Shown here: in pieces, positions 10,105 to 20,126 of the stretch
Layout: each line of letters begins with the position of its first letter
Position numbering within the stretch: the first letter of the stretch is position 1
Source: UBA7985 sp038141425
GTDB lineage: Bacteria; Pseudomonadota; Alphaproteobacteria; UBA7985
Length of the DNA: 64,000 nucleotides
Reading direction: 5' to 3'
Assembly (NCBI GenBank): GCA_038141425.1
Contig: JAYQIC010000003.1
Location: 1-64,000 of the forward strand
Notes under the pieces: model-generated
The model's database searches: none
Told to the model about the DNA's origin: nothing
Seen by the model: only the letters and a program-made list of their open reading frames with translations
Program-made: the position numbers and the translations under genes

Positions 10105-10818
10105 TTAGTAGACGGCACTTTCAGGGCCGAACCACTCGGTGATCAGCGCGTTTAGCTCGCCGCTCGCCTTCATTTCAGCGATGGCTGCGTCCATGGCTGC
10201 CTTCAGGTCGCCGTCGGTTTCACGGATACCCATGCCAACGCCGCCGCCGATGTAGACCGGATCGCCAACGATCGCGAACTCACCACCGGATTCCTCAACG
10301 ATCGGCAGCAGGTAGTCCCCGTCTGCCAGAACCGCGTCAGCTTCGCCGGAGCGAACCGCTGCGATGGTTTCGTCAGGGGTTGCAAATTCGATCAGATCGC
10401 CACCCATGTCAGCCACGTAGCCAGCCTGAATGGTGTTGGTCTGCGCCGCGATCACGCCGCTGGCAGCACCACCGGACAGCGCCATGTACAGCGATGGGGA
10501 TGGTGGGTAGTACTCAGCGGTGAAGTCGATGACTTCGTCACGCTCAGCGGTGATGGACATGCCTGCGATGATGGCATCGTAGTTGCCGGCAACGAGGTTC
10601 GGGATGATGGAATCCCAGTCGTTGATAACCCACTCACAGGTCAGACCGGCGATTTCACACAGACGATCACCGACTTCACGCTCGAAGCCAATGACTTCAT
10701 TGTTTTCGTCCAGACCGTTCCAAGGCATGTAAGCGCCTTCGGTGCCCAGGCGAACCTGTGCGGAAGCAACGCTGGCGGATGCAACAAGCGCGAGGCTTGC
10801 GACCAGAATCTTTTTCAT
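10105..10818 (-). CDS. Periplasmic amino-acid-binding protein (polar amino acid ABC family)
   Basis: The start ATG at 10816-10818 (GGAGAAAACG upstream) gives a Sec signal peptide MKKILVASLALVASASVASA and a mature type II periplasmic binding protein of about 217 residues. Family features are RLGTEGAYMPWNGLDENNEV, DRLCEIAGLTCEWVINDWDS, the central IIAGMSITAERDEVIDFT motif of lysine/arginine/ornithine/histidine binding proteins, and the terminal ALITEWFGPE. No permease or ATPase gene adjoins it, so it is an orphan receptor or uses a transporter encoded elsewhere. It is transcribed alone and ends at a strong terminator. Confidence 0.9.
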   Translation of the reverse strand: MKKILVASLALVASASVASAQVRLGTEGAYMPWNGLDENNEVIGFEREVGDRLCEIAGLTCEWVINDWDSIIPNLVAGNYDAIIAGMSITAERDEVIDFTAEYYPPSPSLYMALSGGAASGVIAAQTNTIQAGYVADMGGDLIEFATPDETIAAVRSGEADAVLADGDYLLPIVEESGGEFAIVGDPVYIGGGVGMGIRETDGDLKAAMDAAIAEMKASGELNALITEWFGPESAVY

Positions 10819-11203
10819 ATCGTTTTCTCCCATAGAGACGACGACGCACTTTTCATGACCGGCCGCCGGGTGCGCCTCCGATTGCGGCTTAGGATCGAGC
10901 CTTCCAACGTGTCGGAAGGGACACATCTGCCTAAGTCCAAGCCTGCCCGATGGCAAGCCTAAAGGCCTGATTCACGCAGGCTTTGTCCGGAATCCGGCCG
11001 CACACGCCTGGCCTTAGCAGCAGATGCCGGTTTGAGTCGCCGAATCCCGAATCCGGACGGGCCCGGTCGGCCCCGACAGAACAAGTCGCTTACCAGCCCG
11101 GCCCGCAGGGTGAAAAACACTTTGGAGCAGCTATTCATCTGCTGACTAACCGGCCATGGCGCGACAGGCCTAGCCTTTGGGTAGCAATAGAGGATTACCC
11201 AAA
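10819..11203. other. Intergenic region between divergent genes, nothing definite
   Basis: About 385 bp separate the divergent binding-protein and GNAT genes. Short GAATCCGG and GGCCT repetitions are present, but no RNA gene, riboswitch fold or convincing promoter could be recognised. It should contain both promoters. Confidence 0.4.
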
Positions 11204-11770
11204 ATGAGTGACACCAAGACCGTCATCAACCCGCAGTTCATCCACTTCAAACTGGTCACCACGCAGGTTGAAATGATGCACGTCGCCGCCGTCCGGGGCA
11301 TCTGCAACCTCGAGGAAGTCGGGGTGCCGGCGCAGCACGAGTTCGACGATAACGACAACTTCGCCACCCACGCGCTCGGCTACTACCACGACGCGCCGAT
11401 TTCGGCGGTGCGCATGCGCTTCTTCGGTGACTTCGTGAAGCTCGAGCGTGCCTGCGTTCGGCCCCGGTACCGCAACCGCCACATTCTGCCCCGCGCAATC
11501 GATCTGGTCAGCCGCTTTGCAGGCCAGAAGGGCTATCGCCACATCGTCACCCACGCCAAGCCGACCACCGCCCGCCTGTGGCGCCTGCTTGGCTTCGAGA
11601 TCTCGGATAAGGCACCGACTGAATTCGAGGGGCATGAGCAGGGATACCTGGAGCTGATCAAGGATATTCCGTTGCGCAACGATGCTGTCTCTCTCTCCGC
11701 ATCGAGCGCGCTCATGTTCCGGCAGGAAAACAGCCTCGACGTGCCCAATTCCTACGAGGTCGCCGCATGA
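11204..11770 (+). CDS. GNAT-family N-acyltransferase
   Basis: The ATG at 11204 with AGAGGA upstream gives 188 residues. The GNAT core is visible: beta-strand GYYHDAPISAVRMRFFGDFV, then KLERACVRPRYRNRHILPRA (motif A, acyl-CoA pyrophosphate loop in the R-x-R-N-R region), and KGYRHIVTHAKPTTARLWRL with LGF (motif B region). The C-terminal 30 residues are extra. The acceptor substrate is unknown. The stop overlaps the next gene by ATGA, so the two are translationally coupled. Confidence 0.75.
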   Translation: MSDTKTVINPQFIHFKLVTTQVEMMHVAAVRGICNLEEVGVPAQHEFDDNDNFATHALGYYHDAPISAVRMRFFGDFVKLERACVRPRYRNRHILPRAIDLVSRFAGQKGYRHIVTHAKPTTARLWRLLGFEISDKAPTEFEGHEQGYLELIKDIPLRNDAVSLSASSALMFRQENSLDVPNSYEVAA

Positions 11771-12099
11771 CCGTCCGGAACATGAAAACCCTCAACCCGG
11801 ACGTCGACAAGGCGGAACTGCTGGCGCTGCTGCTCGACGTGCTGATGGCGGCGGAGGCGAAGATGACCAGTGGTGAGCCGGAGGCTGAATACGAGTTTAT
11901 CCACGCGCTCGACCTGACCGCTGATGCTCTGACCCGTGTCGCCGAGGCCAAGCGGCAGATGTTCGAGGGGGTGTCCAGCGCCCATCCCTACGACATCCTG
12001 CAGCAGCAAATCCGCCTGCTGCGGCTGCGCAACCGGGCGCGAGGGCTCGCGCCGACCGCCAGCAATGGCCCTGACCGAGAGTTTCCTTACGCCGAGTAG
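11767..12099 (+). CDS. Hypothetical helical protein coupled to the GNAT
   Basis: The start ATGA overlaps the GNAT stop. It encodes 110 residues, mostly predicted alpha-helical, with heptad-like leucines (KAELLALLLDVLMAAEAKMT and DILQQQIRLLRLRNRARG). There is no signal peptide or membrane segment. No family is recognised. Its last four codons overlap the convergent LysR gene. Coupling suggests a partner or accessory of the acyltransferase. Confidence 0.65.
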   Translation: MTVRNMKTLNPDVDKAELLALLLDVLMAAEAKMTSGEPEAEYEFIHALDLTADALTRVAEAKRQMFEGVSSAHPYDILQQQIRLLRLRNRARGLAPTASNGPDREFPYAE

Positions 12100-13052
12100 T
12101 GGTTCATCAGCCAGCGAACCCCCTGGTCGTAGTCGCTGACCTCGCCGGAGACGACCATCTCCGGCTGGAACCAGGGATTGCCGCGGAATATGCCCCGGAT
12201 CCACTGCTTGGCTGCAGCGATCTCCGGGTCGTTGCGCTTCTGCTCGAGGCTGAACATGCGGATGCCGTGGCCGATGTTCACGCCGAGATCAACGTGGACC
12301 AGATAGGGGTCCATGTTCATGTAGTTGCCCAGCAGGCCAAGCCCGAGCCCGGATTTGATCATGGTCGCGTAGGTGACGTTCATGTCTGTCCCGGCGATGT
12401 ACTGGGCTTCCTTGGTCAGGTCGACCCAATCCCGCCAGAAGTCACTGCTCGACAGGTATTGCCGGTTTCCGACAAAGCGGTGGTCGCCGAGGTTTTCCCG
12501 GGTCGGGGTGCCAAAGCGCTTGATATACTCCATCGACGCGAAGGTGGTCAGGTGCATATGATCCAGATCCTCAACGATGAAATCGTCCTGTACCGGCACC
12601 GGGAAGGCAACGATGATATCGACTTCATTCTTCTTCAGGTTCGGGATGTTCTGCAGCGAGATGATTTCGAGGCTGACCTGTATCCCCTGCTGCAGCAGGC
12701 CGGGGATGTGGGGCGCGAGCCAGAAGGCGGCCAGCCCGTCGGTCGCGGCAACCTTAACCACCGAACGATAAGTCGCCGCTGACGACGCGACGAACAGGTC
12801 GGAAAACTCAAGATCTATTTTTGCGATACGTTCGGCGACCTCCCGACCCTTGGTGGTCAGCTCGATCCCGTGGGGCTTGCGGATGACCAGTTGGCCCAGT
12901 CGGTCTTCAAGCGTCATCAGACGGCGCGACAGCGTGGGTTGGGAGATTCCGAGTATTTCCGTGGCGCCCAGCAGGCTACCTGCGCGGGCAATCGCCAGAA
13001 AGCTGCGCATTTCATCCCATCGGCCCGGGCTAGGGACGTGTCGACCCTTCAA
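12087..13052 (-). CDS. LysR-type transcriptional regulator, start uncertain
   Basis: The DNA-binding domain reads SFLAIARAGSLLGATEILGI then SQPTLSRRLMTLEDRLGQLV, a textbook LysR helix-turn-helix. The effector domain follows to the stop at 12087. The longest open frame begins with TTG at 13052; an ATG at 13010 would clip the first strand. An upstream frame (NNDTDRPIDGSNKLFDNNLL, from a GTG near 13111) could join by a one-base shift near 13035 and would give a longer N-terminal tail. It is divergent from the luciferase-like monooxygenase gene, whose regulator it may be. It overlaps the convergent 110-residue gene by 13 bp. Confidence 0.85.
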   Translation of the reverse strand: MKGRHVPSPGRWDEMRSFLAIARAGSLLGATEILGISQPTLSRRLMTLEDRLGQLVIRKPHGIELTTKGREVAERIAKIDLEFSDLFVASSAATYRSVVKVAATDGLAAFWLAPHIPGLLQQGIQVSLEIISLQNIPNLKKNEVDIIVAFPVPVQDDFIVEDLDHMHLTTFASMEYIKRFGTPTRENLGDHRFVGNRQYLSSSDFWRDWVDLTKEAQYIAGTDMNVTYATMIKSGLGLGLLGNYMNMDPYLVHVDLGVNIGHGIRMFSLEQKRNDPEIAAAKQWIRGIFRGNPWFQPEMVVSGEVSDYDQGVRWLMNHYSA

Positions 13053-13356
13053 GCAGGTTGTTGTCGAACAGCTTGTTGGAGCCGTCGATTGGCCGGTCCG
13101 TATCGTTGTTCACCCAAGGCCCCTAAAAAGTTATATCGCAAAAGTTTATTCAACCGGAAATTCTAAGCTGTTATGGGGGTGCCTTGTCAAAAGAAAACCA
13201 CCAGCGCGCGGGAATTGACGGTTTCGGCCGCGTTTCGGTTGGTTTTCAAGGATCCAGTGCGGCAATGTGTCCGCGTGAAGGGAGGGGATCGGCGTCGTGC
13301 CGCTGGTTTAGGCTCCGCTTCAGCATCGTAATGCGTTTTGGGAGGAGCGGGCGATC
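13053..13356. promoter_or_regulatory. Divergent promoter region between LysR and monooxygenase genes
   Basis: About 300 bp without a credible complete gene. The AT-rich patch around 13127-13162 (AAAAGTTATATCGCAAAAGT) stands out from the GC-rich surroundings and is the likely promoter/operator region for both directions. GGAGGAG before 13357 is the monooxygenase ribosome-binding site. A distinct LysR T-N11-A box could not be fixed. Confidence 0.4.
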
Positions 13357-14431
13357 ATGGAGTTCTGCGTGCAGTTGTCGTCGGACTATCCGGACAAGGC
13401 CTACGGCGGCGACCGGGTTTATCAGGATATGCTCGACCAGGCGCAACTCGCCGATAAGCTCGGCTTCGACGCGGTCTCGATCACCGAGCACCACCTGGTT
13501 AACTGCCTGATGATGCCTGCGCCGCTGACCTTTGCGGTCAAAATCGCTGCCCATACCCAGCAGATCAAGATCCTCACCAGCGTGGTGGTCTTGCCGCTGC
13601 ACGACATGCGCACCTACGCCGGTGAAGTCGTGGTTGCGGACATCTTCTGCGAAGGGCGGCTGTTCCTCGGGGTCGGGCGCGGCGCGTTCAGGTTTCGAGA
13701 TGGAGCGTCTCGGCGTCCCGATGGAGGAGACGCGCGAGCGCTTCGACGAGAGCCTCGACGTGTTGCAGGCGCTGCTCACCGAAGAAGAGGTCAGCTGGAA
13801 CGGCAAGCACTATCAGTTCGAGGCCCTGACCATCATGCCCCGGCCCGTGCGGCCCGGCGGCCCGCCGATGATGATGGCGGTCATGAACCCTGAAGGCATC
13901 TACGCCTGCACCCGTCGAGGGTTCCATATCCAGACAACGCCGCTGTCCGGCAATCACCAGATGCTGGTCGATCAGGTCGACGCCTTCAACCGCGCCAAGA
14001 CCGATATGGATGGCGCCGGGGACGGCCTGACGCTGTCGCTGTCGCGGGTGGCGCACGTCGCTTCGACCGAGGCCGAGCGGGTTCGCAAGAACCGGGCGGC
14101 CTACGACTACTATTGCCGGTTCGACAACATTTATCTCGGTCCCGGTATCGTCGATGCGGGCATGATCCGGCAGATACCAAGAGCGCAATCGGCGGAGGAG
14201 CTGGAAAAGAGCCTGCTCATCTGCACGCCTTCTCAGATGGTCGATCGGCTCGGCGTCTACGCTGATCTCGGCATCGATCGGGTGATCATGAATTTCAACT
14301 TCGGCCTCGAGTCCGCCGACACACTGGAAGCGATCCAGTGCTTCGCGGAGGAGGTGATGCCGCACTTTACCGACCGACCGGCCCGCATCCGGGCGCAGAC
14401 CAGCCCGCCAAGCCTGCAGGCGGTTCGCTGA
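13357..14431 (+). CDS. Luciferase-like (LLM) flavin-dependent monooxygenase, one frameshift
   Basis: Strong ribosome-binding site GGAGGAG before the ATG. The F420/FMN-type luciferase-like fold is shown by DKLGFDAVSITEHHLVN, TQQIKILTSVVVLPLHDMRT and EGRLFLGVGRGAF, then, after a one-base shift near 13691 (an extra A in TTCAGGT), FEMERLGVPMEETRERFDES and the rest to residue 357. LLM enzymes oxidise small organic substrates with reduced flavin; this one belongs to the LuxA-like alkanal/alkane or nitrilotriacetate group only by general resemblance. It is followed 52 bp downstream by an alpha/beta hydrolase, forming a likely two-gene catabolic operon under the divergent LysR. Confidence 0.85.
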
Positions 14432-14483
14432 CCCGTTCCCGCGCACCTGTCTCTTCGCAAAACAGCTCACCCCAGAGGCTCCC

Positions 14484-15263
14484 ATGACCCAGCCGATTTC
14501 CTGTGCTTTTTCGGTTTCCGGCGAGGGGCCGCCGCTGATCCTCGTCCACGGCATCGGGGCGTCGCGTGCGACATGGGCGACGGCCCTGCCGCTGCTGGAG
14601 CCGCACTTCACCGTCATCGCCTACGACCTGCGCGGACACGGCGCCTCGCCGCAGCCCGAGGGACGCTTCGGGCTCGACGCGCTGGTCGCCGACCTCGAAC
14701 ACGTGCGGGAGCAAGCCGGCGTGGAAGCCGTGCATGTCGCTGGTCACTCGCTGGGCGGGATGATCGGGCCGGCCTTCGCCCGCGCCTTCCCCGACCGGGT
14801 GCTGTCGCTGGGGCTGCTGTCGACCGCTGCCTTCCGCACGGAAAAGGATAGCGCCAACGTCAAAGCGGTGGTCGCAGCGATGCGGGAGCGCGGGATTGCG
14901 GACGTGCTGAGTACGCTGGCCAACCGCTGGTTCACCGACGGCTTTATCGCCGAGCACCCGGATGTGGTGGAGGCCCGCATGGCGCAGGTGATCGGCACCA
15001 ATCCCGAGGTGTTCCTGAACGTCTTCGATATCTACGCTGAAACGGAGATGGCGCCGTGGCTGCACGAGATCACCGCGCGGTCGCTGGTGCTGACCGGGGA
15101 GAACGATGGCGGCTGTCCCCCACGGCTGAACCAGCTGATCGCCGAAGCCATGCCCTTCGCCACGCTGCGGGTGCTGCCATCGCTGAAGCACTCGATCCTG
15201 CTCGAAGGCGGGGCGCAGACCGGCGCCTGCCTGCGTGATTTTCTGCTGGGCTTAGGCGACTGA
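14484..15263 (+). CDS. Alpha/beta hydrolase (enol-lactonase/esterase type)
   Basis: 259 residues with the complete catalytic frame: oxyanion HG in PLILVHGIGASRATW, nucleophile elbow GHSLGG, acid GENDGG, and histidine LKHSILLE. Spacing and length match the PcaD/MenH-like group of single-domain hydrolases. With the preceding LLM monooxygenase it may hydrolyse the ester or lactone produced by oxygenation (inference). It ends 3 bp before the convergent DUF1501 gene. Confidence 0.85.
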   Translation: MTQPISCAFSVSGEGPPLILVHGIGASRATWATALPLLEPHFTVIAYDLRGHGASPQPEGRFGLDALVADLEHVREQAGVEAVHVAGHSLGGMIGPAFARAFPDRVLSLGLLSTAAFRTEKDSANVKAVVAAMRERGIADVLSTLANRWFTDGFIAEHPDVVEARMAQVIGTNPEVFLNVFDIYAETEMAPWLHEITARSLVLTGENDGGCPPRLNQLIAEAMPFATLRVLPSLKHSILLEGGAQTGACLRDFLLGLGD

Positions 15264-15266
15264 GCC

Positions 15267-16436
15267 TCAGATCAGCAGGCCGTCAAGGCTCGCATCCTCA
15301 AAGCCGCTGAAGCGGTTGTCAGACAGCCCGAACCAACCCGCCAGCAACCGCTGATACACCGAGCGGTAGTCCAGCGTGAACTTCAGATCGCCGTCTTCGA
15401 GGTCTTCGAGGTCCGGGTGCCGCCCGAACAGCCCCCCGCGCACCCCACCACCGAGCAGGAGGTGAGGCGCGGCCGTGCCGTGGTCGGTACCGCGCGAGTA
15501 GTTCTCGGTCGCGCGACGCCCGAACTCGCTATAGGTCAGGATCAGCGTCTGGTCCCAGTGCCCGGATTGCTTCAGGGCGCTGCGCAGCCCTGCCAGCGAC
15601 CGCCCCAGATCGCGCAGTAGGCGTTCGTGGTCGCCGCGCTGGTTCTCGTGGGTGTCAAAACCGCCGATTTTCATCTTCAGCACCGGTGCGTCGACGCCCG
15701 CGCTGATCAGTGTCGCCGCAAGGGCTGCCTGCCGCCCCAGATCGCCGCCGTCGATGTTGACGTGGCGGGCAAGCCCCTTCTGCTGAATCTTGGCGCTGAT
15801 CTGGCCCATGGCGCCGTCGAGGGCGTTGCCCCGATCGAGCAGCATGGAAAGCGCCGGATTGGTGCTGTCGCTGACCGTCCCCCCCAGCCCGGCATTGGCC
15901 GCCGACAGCGTCTGCAGGTGGTGCAGGGACGTGAACGAGAGCCACAGACCGCTGGAGGATGCAAAGACCCCCATGCCGCCGTCGAGGCTGATGCCGTGGG
16001 CATCGAAGCCGCTGCCCATCGCTTCGACATCCTCGGTCAGCCAGCCGTTGCGACCAGCGCGGTTGCCATCGCCGCCGGTTTCCCACAGCGCGATTGACTT
16101 GAAGTGCGACCGGTTCTGTTCCGGGTATCCCAGCCCCTGAATGATCGCCATTTCGCCCGCCTGCCACGCCGGTCCAAGGCTGGACAGCGCGTCGTTGAGG
16201 CCGAGTTGGTCGTCGAGGGTGATCAGGTCGCTGCGGTCCAGCGACACGCTGGGCCGGATTGCCCGGTAGCGGTCGTTGGCCCAGGGCACAACCGTATTGA
16301 GCCCGTCGTTCGCGCCCGAAAGCTCGACCAGAATCAACCGGCGGCCAGAGCGAGCGGCGGCTTCGGCAAGCTGGATCGGGGCCAGTGGCAGGCTCAGACC
16401 AGCGACCAGTGAACTCAGAACTTTGCGGCGATCCAT
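15267..16436 (-). CDS. DUF1501 secreted protein (Tat signal)
   Basis: 389 residues starting MDRRKVLSSLVAGLSLPLAP, a twin-arginine leader. The DUF1501 fold (sulfatase/alkaline phosphatase-like) is shown by RLILVELSGANDGLNTVVPW, KIGGFDTHENQRGDHERLLR, TLILTYSEFGRRATENYSRG and TDHGTAAPHLLLGGG. These proteins are nearly always paired with a DUF1800 gene, as here: the DUF1800 gene ends 15 bp upstream on the same strand. The biochemical role is unknown. Confidence 0.9.
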   Translation of the reverse strand: MDRRKVLSSLVAGLSLPLAPIQLAEAAARSGRRLILVELSGANDGLNTVVPWANDRYRAIRPSVSLDRSDLITLDDQLGLNDALSSLGPAWQAGEMAIIQGLGYPEQNRSHFKSIALWETGGDGNRAGRNGWLTEDVEAMGSGFDAHGISLDGGMGVFASSSGLWLSFTSLHHLQTLSAANAGLGGTVSDSTNPALSMLLDRGNALDGAMGQISAKIQQKGLARHVNIDGGDLGRQAALAATLISAGVDAPVLKMKIGGFDTHENQRGDHERLLRDLGRSLAGLRSALKQSGHWDQTLILTYSEFGRRATENYSRGTDHGTAAPHLLLGGGVRGGLFGRHPDLEDLEDGDLKFTLDYRSVYQRLLAGWFGLSDNRFSGFEDASLDGLLI

Positions 16437-16451
16437 GAAGCGCGTCTCCGA

Positions 16452-19019
16452 TTACTTGAGTTGATAGACCGGATCGGTGATCAGGTCGCTGAAACCAAAC
16501 CCTGCGGACAGGGGGCGTGCCGGGCGACCGGCAAGCACCATCTCGATCATGGCGTTGTCGTCAAAGGCATGGGCGCCCGAAGCGTCACCCAGCCATTCCA
16601 CCCGATCATCGGGCAGGCCCAGCAGCATAACCGCGCCCGCAGCCTCCTGCGACATCATACTCGACATCATCGACCCGGCGGGCAGGGGCATGGGTTCGAT
16701 CAGGGGCACGGCGTTGCTCAGGCCCTTGGCATAGCGGGTCCGGGGCAGGGCGTCGGTGATCTTGTTGAGCACGGGGTCCCAGCTGGAGCCGACCCGCTCC
16801 TGCCCCCGGCGGCGCCAGTTGCGACCTTCCTTCATGGCGTCGAAGAAGGTCGGGATCGCCGACCATAGCCCGTGGATCAGCATGCGGTGGTCGTCGTCGA
16901 GCTGCTGGTACTGGCCCCGCTGGTCGGGGTCACCGCCGGGCCAGAGCAGGTACTCGACCCGATTTTCACCGGTGTTGTATTCCTTGAACGTGGTTGACGG
17001 CCACTGCCCGAAGAAGCAGTCGGGACGGCAGTTACTTTCTCGGATATCGAGCAGGATTTCACGGCGCCCGTCACGGCGATGCTCGACCAGTTCCAGCCGC
17101 AGGGCGTCGTAGTGCAGGCTGTTCATGCGCACGTCCATCAGCGCGAACGCGAGGCTGTTCCAGCCGCGGGAACGGTCCAGCGCCCGGCCCCAGTCGAAGG
17201 CAACCCGCCCCACGGCCAGCTGGTTTGGCTCAATCGCATCGATCGTTTCGACCACGGGTTCGAGTGGTTGGGCGACGCGCAGCTGCAGTTCGCCCGAGCA
17301 ATAGAAGTTGCCCGGCGGGTCGTCATTGACGGAGCCCCGACAACCCGGTCGCTGCACACCATCGTTGGCGAGATAGAGCTGATCTTCAAACCGCAGCCAG
17401 TCGATGAACAGGTTACGGTCCCCCCGGAGCTGCCGCCCGGGCCGCAGCAGTGGTCGTTGTAGAACCCAACGCTAAACCAGTCGGGCTGCTCCAGTTCAGC
17501 GGGGTATTCGAGCGTATCGACCTGCCAGTTGAGGTCGGCGAGGCTCTCGATCCGGCCCAGACGCGCCGTGTCGATCCCGCCCGCGGCGTCGAATACGTCT
17601 GAGCGCCAGATCGGGATATCCTTTCCATCGGCGCGGGTCTTGTAACCGCGGATGACCATGGTCGGCGGGCCTTCAAAGTCCTCAGCGCCATAGCGCAGGC
17701 TCAGTGCCCGGCCCTGCATCGGGCTCATCATGCCGCCCGCCGCCGCGACGGCTTCCGGTTCCTCGATTGCGGGCGCTGGACCGTCATAGAGGGCTGCAAG
17801 CTGTTCCAGCGCTTCGTTCCGGCTCAGCAGCCGGGCTGGGGTGATCCAGTCCGCCCCGCCGGGCCATCCGGCGACATTGGGCGCCTCGAACAGGTGCTGG
17901 CCCAGACCCTCCAGCTGTCCACTCAGCGTCGGCCACCACTCGGGCAAGCGGCCACCGCTGCGCAGCGTACCGATCATCAGATCCACGGGTGACTTCACGA
18001 TGGTGCCGCGATAGCGCGGGTCCCAGAACGCTTCGGAAGACAGCATCAGGCGGACCAGCTCGCTGATCTCGTAGTCGGTCTCGCGCCAGGCCGAGGCCAG
18101 CGCTTCGATCTCTGCCCGATCCTGTTCGAAGTCGGAAATGTAGTATTGCCAGAAGGTCTCGACGATGAAGGTCGCGGCGGCGTCGTTATCGAGCAGGATA
18201 TCGATGACGTCATCCGCATCGAAGCGTCCGACACGGCCAAGAATGGTCTTGGACCGATCGTCGTGGTTCCACGGCTCGAACTGGAATTCGAAGTCCCGCA
18301 ATTGGTTGTAGGAGAAGCCCGTCAACGCGCGGGCAACCTCTCTGACGTCTTTCTCGGTGTAGTGGCCTTCGCCGAGCACGAACAGCTCAAGCAGTTCGCG
18401 GGCGAGGTTTTCGTTGGGCTGTTCTTCGCGGTTGTTGTTGTTGTCGAGGTAGTTGAGCATCGCCGCGTCGCGTACCACAGCCCGCAGCAGGTCGCGGAAG
18501 TTTCCGTGCCCCTGCTCGCGCAGCATCATATGCTGGTTGTAGAGCGCGTGTACCTCTTCATTCAGGCTGCCGTAGGCGGATACAAAGTGGTTGGACCAAA
18601 TCAGCAGCAGCCGTTCACCGGCCGGGGACGAGGTGGACAGCATCTCCCGGATCCACCAGCGGCGGAGCTCACCCATTTCCTTGTCGCGCTCGACGCGGAA
18701 GGCCTGCCGGTCCTGTGCCTCGTAGTCATTCACCATCCAATAGTGGACGTGGGCCTCGCCCAGCGAGGCTGATCGGGGTTCGTTGAACGGGGCGGAGACA
18801 TCCAGCTGGTCGACCATGGCGTCGATGGCCTGCGCCCGGGTCAGGCCGAGCAGGGCTTCGATTTCATCCGGGTGCGCGCCGATGCCGGCGCGCTCCAGCA
18901 GATGCCGGGCATCGCCGTAAGTCATGGTGGTGCGGAGGTTCTGTGCCGCAGCCAGCCCGGCTAGCCGCCAGGGCAAGCCCGAGGCATGCCACTTTCGCCG
19001 CTTGCCAGATCTCTCTCAC
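16452..19019 (-). CDS. DUF1800 secreted protein with internal xylan-binding-like CBM, two frameshifts
   Basis: GTG at 19017-19019 starts a hydrophobic signal (VREIWQAAKVACLGLALA) that joins, after restoring one base near 18967, to AAAQNLRTTMTYGDARHLLE. The DUF1800 domain is clear: RRWWIREMLSTSSPAGERLL, SNHFVSAYGSLNEEVHALYN, NENLARELLELFVLGEGHYT and PNVAGWPGGADWITPARLL. At about residue 490 follows a segment resembling calcium-dependent xylan-binding modules (CBM36/60): SVGFYNDHCC and, after a second shift near 17425 (G6 where G7 fits), DRNLFIDWLRFEDQLY. The last 230 residues are unassigned. It is probably co-transcribed with the DUF1501 partner. Confidence 0.8.
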
Positions 19020-19310
19020 GGTGACTGCACCCTCTTTGATTCGTGGTCTTGGTCTCATGGGTTCCCTGTTTAGCATATAACAGGCCAGTTTCGTCGATTT
19101 GATCCCAGTTCAAAATTTGGTGAAAATGTCCATGATTCGCGACTTTGATAATCATAACCGCTGATCAAATGGCCGAATTACAGAAATAAAAGCCGAATAC
19201 TCTGAAAGGAACAGAAACAAAGCGTTTCAGACAGTCACGGGACCCCCGACTAGGCTCTGCCCATCAGATCTCCCCGGACATCATCCGAAATATCTAGAAG
19301 GAAACCGACC

Positions 19311-20060
19311 ATGAAACTGCCACTTAGCTTGCTCGGCGCCGGCATTGCCCTCGCCGCACTTTCTACCACCGCTACCGCAGAAGACTGCGATCTTGCCAAC
19401 CTCGACCTGCGGACTTTCCCGGCCTGGGAACGGGAGCACGGTTACTGGGTGGGCGAATACACCCTGATGGGTGCCGATGGTAACGCCTTTGCCTCCCAGA
19501 ACTGGAATTACCCCTACGATCACTACGCGGGGTTCATCGCGCTCGAAGTCGAGGGCAACGCCATCACCCAGCGCAACGTCTTCCTCTACCCACCACAATC
19601 CGCTGAAGCCTGTGAAGCCAACCCCAGTGTCCTCGGTGCCGGTGAGTGTGGCGTCAACGGTAACGAGAAAATCTTCTCCGCTGCCCAGTCTGCGGTCGAT
19701 TGTTCGGGCGGTCTGAGCGGTCCTTTCATGCAGTTTGGCATGCAGCTCGACACCGAAACCCGCCTGATCGGTGATGACACCGTGCTGTATCAGGTCCGGA
19801 TGAACGGCGCCCTGATGCAGAACCAGCTGACCTCGCTGCCGGGCAACGGCACCCGTATCCGTACGGCGCAGGGCCTGTACGCCGGGAACCCGAGCTACGC
19901 CAGCTTCTACCGGGAGCGGAAGGTATCGCGGGAAGAGTTCTTCGAGCTGCTCGACGCCAAGCGCGCCGAGTACAACATTCTCGAGTCCGATCACTGTGCC
20001 TACGACAACGGCAACCAGCCCAGCGAGATCAGCTGCGAGCAGCACTTCTCCATGGACTAA
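19311..20060 (+). CDS. Secreted protein of unknown function
   Basis: A 249-residue protein with a Sec leader (MKLPLSLLGAGIALAALSTT, cleavage after ATA). The mature part contains seven or so cysteines, consistent with disulfides in the periplasm, and aromatic beta-rich stretches such as EREHGYWVGEYTLMG and YPYDHYAGFIALEVEGN reminiscent of lipocalin-like barrels, though no family is recognised. A strong AAGGAA leader precedes the ATG. It stands alone with a 291-bp upstream gap and a GC hairpin after the stop. Confidence 0.7.
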   Translation: MKLPLSLLGAGIALAALSTTATAEDCDLANLDLRTFPAWEREHGYWVGEYTLMGADGNAFASQNWNYPYDHYAGFIALEVEGNAITQRNVFLYPPQSAEACEANPSVLGAGECGVNGNEKIFSAAQSAVDCSGGLSGPFMQFGMQLDTETRLIGDDTVLYQVRMNGALMQNQLTSLPGNGTRIRTAQGLYAGNPSYASFYRERKVSREEFFELLDAKRAEYNILESDHCAYDNGNQPSEISCEQHFSMD

Positions 20061-20067
20061 GCGTCTT

Positions 20068-20092
20068 CACGGGGCCTGATCGAGGCCCCGGA
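20068..20092 (+). terminator. Possible terminator hairpin
   Basis: CGGGGCCT pairs with AGGCCCCG around a short GATCG loop immediately after the secreted-protein gene and 37 bp before the convergent Ohr gene. No T tract follows, so it may be a weak or Rho-assisted terminator. Confidence 0.4.
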
Positions 20093-20126
20093 TATGCCGC
20101 CTGTCGAAAGCCGGCGTCGACAAAAC

